NCBI RefSeq assembly: GCF_010548375.1
Contig: NZ_JAAGLY010000023.1
Coordinates: 62,001-126,000, forward strand
From: Streptomyces sp. SID13726
GTDB lineage: Bacteria > Actinomycetota > Actinomycetes > Streptomycetales > Streptomycetaceae
DNA length: 64,000 nucleotides
Direction of reading: 5' to 3'
The notes under the pieces were generated by a model. It did not search any database. It was given only the letters and a program-made list of their open reading frames with translations, and was not told where the DNA came from. The position numbers were made by a program, and so were the translations under genes. Shown piece by piece: positions 58,946 through 64,000 of the stretch. The stretch's first letter is position 1. Each line of letters opens with the position of its first letter.

Positions 58946-59362
58946 TCACACCTCATCGAGCAACGCCGCGAGCCCGTGGTCCAGTTCGGGCCCCAGGTCC
59001 TCCGCGCCGGGTCTGACGACGTCGTAGGAGCGCAGCAGGAAGCGGCGGAGGGGGGTGGTGCCGAAGCGGATCACGGCGAGGCCCAGGGGGGAGTGGAACT
59101 CGATGACGGTGCGGGCCCAGCCGTACGGGCGGATGTGCACGTCGCCGTCGCCGGCCGGTGCGACGAGGCCCTCCTCCAGGAGGGTCCGGCCGAACATCCA
59201 CGTCACGCCCTCACCGTCGGCGGAGACGTGCGCGGGGAAGTCGATGTGCACGGCGAAGGGGTCGGCGGAGGTGTAGCGCAGGGTGGGGCGGATGGGGAGT
59301 TCGGGGTGGTCGGCGGTGATCAGGCGGGCGCGGGTGGTCTGGTGCAGGGTCGTGAGGCGCAT
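58946..59362 (-). CDS. SsgA-like protein (second SALP)
   Basis: A 138-residue SALP with the core DPFAVHIDFPAHV, VTWMFGRTLLEEGLV, GDVHIRPYG and a short C-terminus. SALPs guide septum placement, autolysis and spore wall assembly. It is more diverged than ssgG and lacks its long tail; which ssg gene it matches I cannot tell. It precedes the unknown two-helix membrane protein by 47 bp and is divergent from the fused sigma factor. Confidence 0.82.
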   Translation of the reverse strand: MRLTTLHQTTRARLITADHPELPIRPTLRYTSADPFAVHIDFPAHVSADGEGVTWMFGRTLLEEGLVAPAGDGDVHIRPYGWARTVIEFHSPLGLAVIRFGTTPLRRFLLRSYDVVRPGAEDLGPELDHGLAALLDEV

Positions 59363-59555
59363 GAGGGTGGTCTCCGGTCTGTGTGCGGTGGGCGTCTGTT
59401 GCCGTGTCGAGTGGCTGGAGTGCCCCTTGATTACGCGGTGACCGGAGCGGTTTATGTGATCTGAATCACGGCCGGAACTGAATGATTGAAAGTTTTGTCA
59501 TCTACGCTGACAAACCCTTCCGCGCCCCAACCGCCGGGAACTGGAGCGTTCCTGC
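59363..59555. promoter_or_regulatory. divergent promoter region of the fused sigma factor
   Basis: Contains TGTGATCTGAATCACG at 59455-59470, close to a CRP-type palindrome, and TTTGTCA/TGACAAA (59494-59514) around seven bases. GGAAC at 59474-59478 and GTC at 59497-59499 are 18 bases apart, an arrangement like ECF-type promoters, which suggests autoregulation. All functional claims here are inference. Confidence 0.45.
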
Positions 59556-61226
59556 ATGACCGATCGACCGGCCAGAGTGCCCGCCCAGACGTCCCCCTCC
59601 GCGACCGCCGAGTACGTGCGGATCTACGAGGAGGAACAGCCGCGCCTCGTCGCGTACGCCCGCTCGCTCACCCGCAACACCTGGGCGGCCGAGGACCTCG
59701 TCGCCGAGGCACACTTCCGTGTGTGGCGGCGGCTGTCCGCCGGGCACGAGATCGAGAACGTCCCGGCGTACCTCATGACGACCGTGCGGCACCTCGCGTC
59801 CTCCGTCGCGAGCGCCACGCACGAGACCCCGCGCGACCCGCAGGTCCCGGAACAGGCCTTCGGCGCGGGCACCTTCGAGACCGCGGCCCGGCACGCGGAC
59901 GACCCGGCCGAACAGGTCTCCTCCACCGACCTGTTGGTCCGCGTCCTCGGCCAGCTCCCCGAACGCTGGGTCCAGGCCCTGTGGCTCGCGGACGCCGAGG
60001 GCCAGCCGCTGGAGTCGGTCGGCCGGCAGATCGGCGCCAAGCAGGGCGCCACCGCCGTACTGCTGCACCGCGCCCGCGAGGGCATGCGGCAGGCGTTCCT
60101 GCGCTCGCAGACCGAGGCGCCCGACGACCCTGCGTGCGAGGTCCACTGGGTCCGCATGCCGGCGTACGTCCGTGGGAGCGCTACCCCGCGCCAGTCCGAG
60201 CGGCTGCTCGCCCACGTCGACGGCTGCGACGCGTGCCGGGGCCGCCTCGCCGTCCTGATCCGCGCCAACAACCGGCTGCCCGCGCTCGTGGGACCGGCGC
60301 TGCTGGTCTTCGTCGTCGGCGGCACGGGCAAGTTCGTGGCCTCGCTCACGGCCGGGTCGGCGGCGGCCGGCGGTGCCTTCGGCTCCAACGGCCTGCTGCA
60401 CACGGCGCGTTCGGCGGGACCCAAGACCAAGGCGGCCCTCGCCTCGGGTACGGCGGCCGCGGCGGCCGTGGCGGTCGTGCTCGCGTTCGGCGTGAACGAG
60501 TCGCCCGCTACGGCGACGCTGCGGGGGAAGGGCAGGGTGCCGGTGGCTCAGGGGCCGGTGGTGCAGCCTTCGGTGGGGGCGACGGGGGTGCCGGGGGCGA
60601 CGGGGGAGCATCGGGGGGATGAGCGGGACCGGACCCTTGCGGATGGTGTGGTGGGGGACGTTCAGTTGGTGGCGGGGGTTCGGGATTCCGGGGGCTCCGG
60701 GGGCTCCGGGGGTTCCGGGGATTCCGGGAGTTCCGGGGGCGGTTCGGGTGGTGGGAGTGTGGTGGGCGAGCCGAGTCCGCCTGCCGCGCCTGCGCCTGAG
60801 CCGGTTCCCGAGCCTGCGCCCGAGGAGCCGGCGCCGAGTCCCAGTCCTGTCGTACCCGCGCCGGGGGGTGAGGAGCCGGAGCAGCCGCCTGCGGAGCCGG
60901 AGCCCGAGGTGCCGGGGGACGTGACGCCGACTCCCGTGGATCCGGGGGGTGTTGGGGAGACGCCGGAGCCGCCGACGTACTCGGACCCGCCGGTGGACCC
61001 GGTGGACCCGCCGTCGGACCCCGTGGCCCCGCCATCGGACCCGGTGGACCCCTCGGAACCCCCCACGACGACCCCGGACCCGACCACGCCCCCTCCGGCC
61101 ACCGGTGACGACTGCGACCCCACCCCGACCCCCGCCACCGAAACCACCCCCACCCCCGAAACCACTTCCACCCCCGGAACTACCCCTACAGACGCGGGAG
61201 TTGAACAGCCAGGTATGCAAAGCTGA
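59556..61226 (+). CDS. ECF-type sigma factor fused to zinc-finger, membrane and Pro-rich extension
   Basis: A 556-residue protein. Residues 15-190 are sigma-70 regions 2 and 4 of ECF type (YARSLTRNTWAAEDLVAEAH; LPERWVQALWLADAEGQPLE). A zinc-finger-like segment with H220, C225 and C228 follows, as in anti-sigma factors. Two hydrophobic segments (about residues 245-262 and 305-322) then a Gly/Ser- and Pro-rich tail of about 200 residues come last. It thus looks like a membrane-held sigma factor with its own inhibitor-like domain and an exported tail. A few actinobacterial ECF groups carry such extensions. ATG 59556 is used. Confidence 0.85.
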   Translation: MTDRPARVPAQTSPSATAEYVRIYEEEQPRLVAYARSLTRNTWAAEDLVAEAHFRVWRRLSAGHEIENVPAYLMTTVRHLASSVASATHETPRDPQVPEQAFGAGTFETAARHADDPAEQVSSTDLLVRVLGQLPERWVQALWLADAEGQPLESVGRQIGAKQGATAVLLHRAREGMRQAFLRSQTEAPDDPACEVHWVRMPAYVRGSATPRQSERLLAHVDGCDACRGRLAVLIRANNRLPALVGPALLVFVVGGTGKFVASLTAGSAAAGGAFGSNGLLHTARSAGPKTKAALASGTAAAAAVAVVLAFGVNESPATATLRGKGRVPVAQGPVVQPSVGATGVPGATGEHRGDERDRTLADGVVGDVQLVAGVRDSGGSGGSGGSGDSGSSGGGSGGGSVVGEPSPPAAPAPEPVPEPAPEEPAPSPSPVVPAPGGEEPEQPPAEPEPEVPGDVTPTPVDPGGVGETPEPPTYSDPPVDPVDPPSDPVAPPSDPVDPSEPPTTTPDPTTPPPATGDDCDPTPTPATETTPTPETTSTPGTTPTDAGVEQPGMQS

Positions 61227-61276
61227 CGCCAGCCGCCGCAGGGGAGGTGCCCGCGGCCGCCTGAGAGGAGCGCACC

Positions 61277-62074
61277 GTGAGAGAGAACGGCTTCCGTGCC
61301 GAGGAGATCGACACCAGCAAGCCGCACCCCGCACGGATCTACGACTACCTGCTGGGCGGCAAGGACAACTACGAGGTCGACCGCGAGGCCGGTGAGCGGC
61401 TGATCGCGGCGGCCCCGGAGGCGCGGATCGGCGTACGGGCCAACCGGGCCTTCCTCAACCGGGCCGTCCGCCACGTCATCGGCACCGGCGTCCGCCAGAT
61501 CCTGGACATCGGCACCGGCCTGCCCACCTCACCGAACGTCCACGAGACGGCACTTGAGGTCGCGCCGGACATCCGCGTCGCGTACGTCGACAACGACCCG
61601 ATCGTGAACACCCACGCCGGCGCCCTGCTGAGCGCCGACGGCACGACGAGCATCGTCCTCGCCGACCTGCGCGACCCGCGGGCGATCCTGGACGACCCCG
61701 ACGTACGGGCCGTGATCGACTTCGACGAGCCGGTCGCGCTGCTCCTGGTCGCGGTGATCCACTTCCTCACGGAGGCGGACAAGCCGGAGGAGATCGTCGC
61801 CACCCTGCGCGACGCGCTCGCCCCCGGCAGCCATCTGATCCTGTCCCACGCCACGGGCGACTTCGCCGACCGCGCCGGGGCGGCGGCCGTCTACAGCAAG
61901 GCCACCGCCAGCATGAACCTCCGCACCCGCACCGAGGTCGAGCGCTTCTTCGACGGCTTCGAGCTGATCGAGCCGGGCGTGGCCCAGGTGCCGTTCTGGC
62001 GCCCGGACGCACCCCCGCCGCCCCGCTCCGAGGAGATCGGCTTCTACGGCGGGGTGGCCCGCAAGATCAGCTGA
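61277..62074 (+). CDS. SAM-dependent methyltransferase, DUF574 family
   Basis: A 265-residue protein of the Streptomyces-abundant DUF574/Methyltransf_19 family. It begins with the family signature IDTSKPHPARIYDYLLGGKD and has a SAM-binding ILDIGTGLPTSPN. Many paralogues exist in streptomycetes; most have unknown substrates. GTG 61277 has GAGAGGAG upstream. It follows the fused sigma factor by 50 bp and may be co-transcribed. Confidence 0.9.
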   Translation: MRENGFRAEEIDTSKPHPARIYDYLLGGKDNYEVDREAGERLIAAAPEARIGVRANRAFLNRAVRHVIGTGVRQILDIGTGLPTSPNVHETALEVAPDIRVAYVDNDPIVNTHAGALLSADGTTSIVLADLRDPRAILDDPDVRAVIDFDEPVALLLVAVIHFLTEADKPEEIVATLRDALAPGSHLILSHATGDFADRAGAAAVYSKATASMNLRTRTEVERFFDGFELIEPGVAQVPFWRPDAPPPPRSEEIGFYGGVARKIS

Positions 62075-62078
62075 AACC

Positions 62079-62387
62079 TCAGTGCTGGTACGGCTGCTGC
62101 GGGGCCTGTCCGCCGTACATCTGCCCCTGACCGCCCTGCCCGCCACCGGCGGCCGCCTGCGCCTGGAGCTGCTCCGCGTCCTGCGCGGTCACCTTGTTCT
62201 CCGCGCCGCAGAAGGTGCACTGCGTGGCGTACTTGGTGGAGATCGGGAACAGCGGCACGAAGAACAGCGTGAACTTCGTGACCCGCTTGCGCAGGGTGTG
62301 CGCGGCCGGGTTGCCGCAGCGCCCGCACACCAGCGTGAGTATCGCGAGCTGGTACAGGTACCCCTTGGTGCCGAAGAGGATGAACAT
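62079..62387 (-). CDS. zinc-ribbon membrane-associated protein
   Basis: A 102-residue protein. C21/C24 and C57/C60 form a zinc ribbon of the type found in actinobacterial zf-ribbon proteins. A hydrophobic N-terminus (MFILFGTKGYLYQLAILTLV) and a segment between the cysteines (FTLFFVPLFPIS) suggest membrane association. A Gln/Gly-rich tail ends it. Converges with the methyltransferase. Function unknown. Confidence 0.8.
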   Translation of the reverse strand: MFILFGTKGYLYQLAILTLVCGRCGNPAAHTLRKRVTKFTLFFVPLFPISTKYATQCTFCGAENKVTAQDAEQLQAQAAAGGGQGGQGQMYGGQAPQQPYQH

Positions 62388-62486
62388 GGTGTCGCCTTCC
62401 AGGATGGGTGCTTGGAGGCAGTATCCCCGAGCGGGTGTACGAACAGTGTGGGGCTCCGGGGACGGGCGCAGCGAGACCGCCCCCGG

Positions 62487-63185
62487 TCAGCCGCAGTCGA
62501 GCTCGTGGATCGCCGGATGGACCGGGTCGGTACTGGTGCCCTCGACCACGAGCGCGCCGTCGGCCCGCCCCCACGTCAGCCGGTACGACCCGGCGGCGAC
62601 GGGCCGGTAACCGTCGTCCGCGAACCATGACCCCGACGGTCCCCACGCGACCCCGGTCGCCCCCGCCACCGCGTACACCTCACCGGTGCCCGCCATCAGG
62701 AAGGCCGTCTCCCGCACGATCGCCGTACAGCCGCCGGGGCCGGTGGGCCGTAGGACGAGGTACTCCGCCCCCAGATCACCGAGCGCGTTGAAACCGGTGC
62801 TCGCCAGGGCGACGACGGCCAGGAGGACGCGGCCGACGAGGCGTGGCGTGGATTCCCGGGGCGGGAGACGAAGGGCGCGGGACGCGTCGGCGGGCGCGGT
62901 CAGGACGAGGGACGCGGCGAGGTCGTCGTAGGAGATCGAGCCGTCGGGCGAGCGCCGCCGCAGCACCGCACGCACGCTCATCAGCACGAACGATACGAGG
63001 ACCAGCAAGCCCGCCGGCATCCAGCTGGGCACCACCCGCCCCATGACGACCACCAGCACGCTGCTCCAGCTCACCACGACGGCGAGCCCCAGACCCCACA
63101 GTGCGAGGGCCCGATACGGGAACGGCCGTTTCGCAGCCGCAGCCGCCGTCCGCTCCAGGTCGACTCGCCACCGCGCAAGGTCCAT
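62487..63185 (-). CDS. membrane protein of unknown function
   Basis: A 232-residue protein. Two hydrophobic segments near the N-terminus (ALWGLGLAVVVSWSSVLVVV, MPAGLLVLVSFVLMSV), a third in the middle (VGRVLLAVVALASTG) and a beta-rich C-terminal half (GEVYAVAGATGVAWGPS) are seen. No known domain. Confidence 0.65.
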   Translation of the reverse strand: MDLARWRVDLERTAAAAAKRPFPYRALALWGLGLAVVVSWSSVLVVVMGRVVPSWMPAGLLVLVSFVLMSVRAVLRRRSPDGSISYDDLAASLVLTAPADASRALRLPPRESTPRLVGRVLLAVVALASTGFNALGDLGAEYLVLRPTGPGGCTAIVRETAFLMAGTGEVYAVAGATGVAWGPSGSWFADDGYRPVAAGSYRLTWGRADGALVVEGTSTDPVHPAIHELDCG

Positions 63186-63375
63186 CAGCGCACCCTAGCC
63201 CTGTACACGCCATGCTCTCGCGTCATGGCCTGGATCACCGCTTCGCCGGATGCGGCTGAGTCATCGCCGACTCGACACCTGGCATCGGTGGCAGTCCTGC
63301 ATTCGCGTGACCGCTCAGAGCGGTCCCGGTGCGTCTGCTCGCAGCCGGGCTGTCGCGCAGCTGGAATGACCGGGC

Positions 63376-64000
63376 ATGAAGGCGAACGCCCGTGAAGGCA
63401 CTCCCGTACACGCTCCGGTCGACTCCATCCGAAACGTCCTCGGCCTGCTGCTGGCCGGCTTTGTCGGCACCCTGAACCTGGTCGGCCTCAACAGTGGGGA
63501 ACTGACCACCGTTCTGCGCAACGAGACCGGGCTGGCGAACCTGCTGGCCCTGGTGTTCCTGGTTGCACTGATCACCGCCGTCGTGAGCGTGCTTGTCCCG
63601 AGGACTCAGCGCCTGAAGCGCCACCAGGCGGGCGGAATCGTGCTCCTGGCCCTCGCCGCATCACCGCTCCTCACCATCGTCGCCGTGACGATCCCCGGTG
63701 GTACCCGTTGGTGGACACGGGGAGGGGCGTTGGGGGTGTCGGTGCTGCTGGCAGTCGGTGGGGCGCTTCTCCTGCTCGGCAGGATCGGTCGACCCGGAGG
63801 GCGGGCTGTGTCCTGGCAGAGTGTCCTGCTGGCTTGCGCGGCGATTCTGACATTCACCGCGTCGTACGCGGCGGTACGGCTGGAAACCAAGAGCCAACTG
63901 GACACCACACGGCCCCAGTTGTCCGCGACGCTGACCACGGACGGGAAACTCGGCCGCATCTCCATGACGGTCTCCGCCGCCAGGCTGAGCGAAGGCGAGA
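63376..64000 (+). CDS. multi-spanning membrane protein, cut by the window edge
   Basis: A partial gene of at least 208 codons that runs off the right end without a stop. It begins MKANAREGTPVHAPVDSIRN and has at least four hydrophobic segments (VLGLLLAGFVGTLNLVGL, LLALVFLVALITAVVSVLV, GIVLLALAASPLLTIVAV, LGVSVLLAVGGALLLLG). A soluble part begins near the edge (LSATLTTDGKLGRISM). Not recognised. Confidence 0.7.
   Translation, partial: MKANAREGTPVHAPVDSIRNVLGLLLAGFVGTLNLVGLNSGELTTVLRNETGLANLLALVFLVALITAVVSVLVPRTQRLKRHQAGGIVLLALAASPLLTIVAVTIPGGTRWWTRGGALGVSVLLAVGGALLLLGRIGRPGGRAVSWQSVLLACAAILTFTASYAAVRLETKSQLDTTRPQLSATLTTDGKLGRISMTVSAARLSEGE

Overview
The window is a chromosomal segment of a Streptomyces-type actinomycete. 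The DNA is very GC-rich with strong third-position GC bias, GTG and occasional TTG starts are common, and it carries two SsgA-like sporulation proteins, LAXTG/Tat-type secreted proteins, DasR-type operators and gene order typical of the Streptomyces core. I see no phage, insertion sequence, CRISPR array or large genomic island. Most of it is core chromosome.

Left part (1-23 kb). An IclR-like regulator, an SF2 helicase and an MFS exporter are on the minus strand. They are followed by an amino-acid permease facing a PucR-type regulator, and a translationally coupled GNAT-N-acylamino acid racemase pair that fits the N-succinyl route for converting D- to L-amino acids. Next come a Lon-type (S16) exported protease, an ArsR-type regulator with a perfect 18-bp palindrome at its start, and a four-gene osmoprotectant (OpuC-like) ABC operon that appears to begin with an Lrp/AsnC gene. 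Divergent from that Lrp gene is 4-hydroxyphenylpyruvate dioxygenase. After this are a TPR protein, a GlcD-type FAD oxidase, ssgG and two RDD membrane proteins.

Middle (23-42 kb). A secreted M6 metalloprotease is preceded by an 11-bp inverted repeat. Then comes a block that matches, gene for gene, the actinobacterial cluster known in Mycobacterium tuberculosis as Rv1330c-Rv1341: pncB, clpS, a DUF2017 gene, mec, cysO, cysM, an Rv1339-like metallo-beta-lactamase-fold gene, rph and rdgB. In this window a pncA gene, an amino-acid permease, a PemK-like gene and a GlcNAc PTS locus (two EIIC genes, one EIIB gene, three DasR-type sites) are interleaved. The cysO-cysM operon is preceded by a 31-residue cysteine-containing leader peptide that looks leaderless, and CysO carries a Met-Ala tail after its Gly-Gly that the JAMM peptidase Mec would have to remove. 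A tRNA-Leu(UAG), a peroxiredoxin, an orphan GroES-like protein and a SugE/Gdx exporter under an apparent guanidine-III riboswitch follow.

Right part (42-64 kb). A class A penicillin-binding protein with a Gly/Thr-rich tail is divergent from a three-gene ABC-2 exporter. Then come a DUF1707/LiaF-like protein, an SGNH esterase, a DUF445 membrane protein, an MFS sugar-porter-type transporter and a repeat-rich 0.5-kb gap. A frameshifted Tat-exported, LAXTG-anchored lyase-like gene, a set of small enzymes, a second SsgA-like protein and an unusual ECF sigma factor fused to a zinc-finger, membrane and proline-rich extension follow. The last features are a DUF574 methyltransferase, two small membrane or zinc-ribbon proteins and a membrane protein cut by the window edge.

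A GC-rich palindromic element (core AGGGGCGCGGGGAACTGCGC) recurs at least five times in intergenic positions. The observations most worth following are the RNA-level ones: the RBS-sequestering hairpin of ssgG, the guanidine-III/sugE leader, the cysteine leader and the GlnC-like promoter architecture of the fused sigma factor. The CysO tail and the D-amino-acid gene pair come next.
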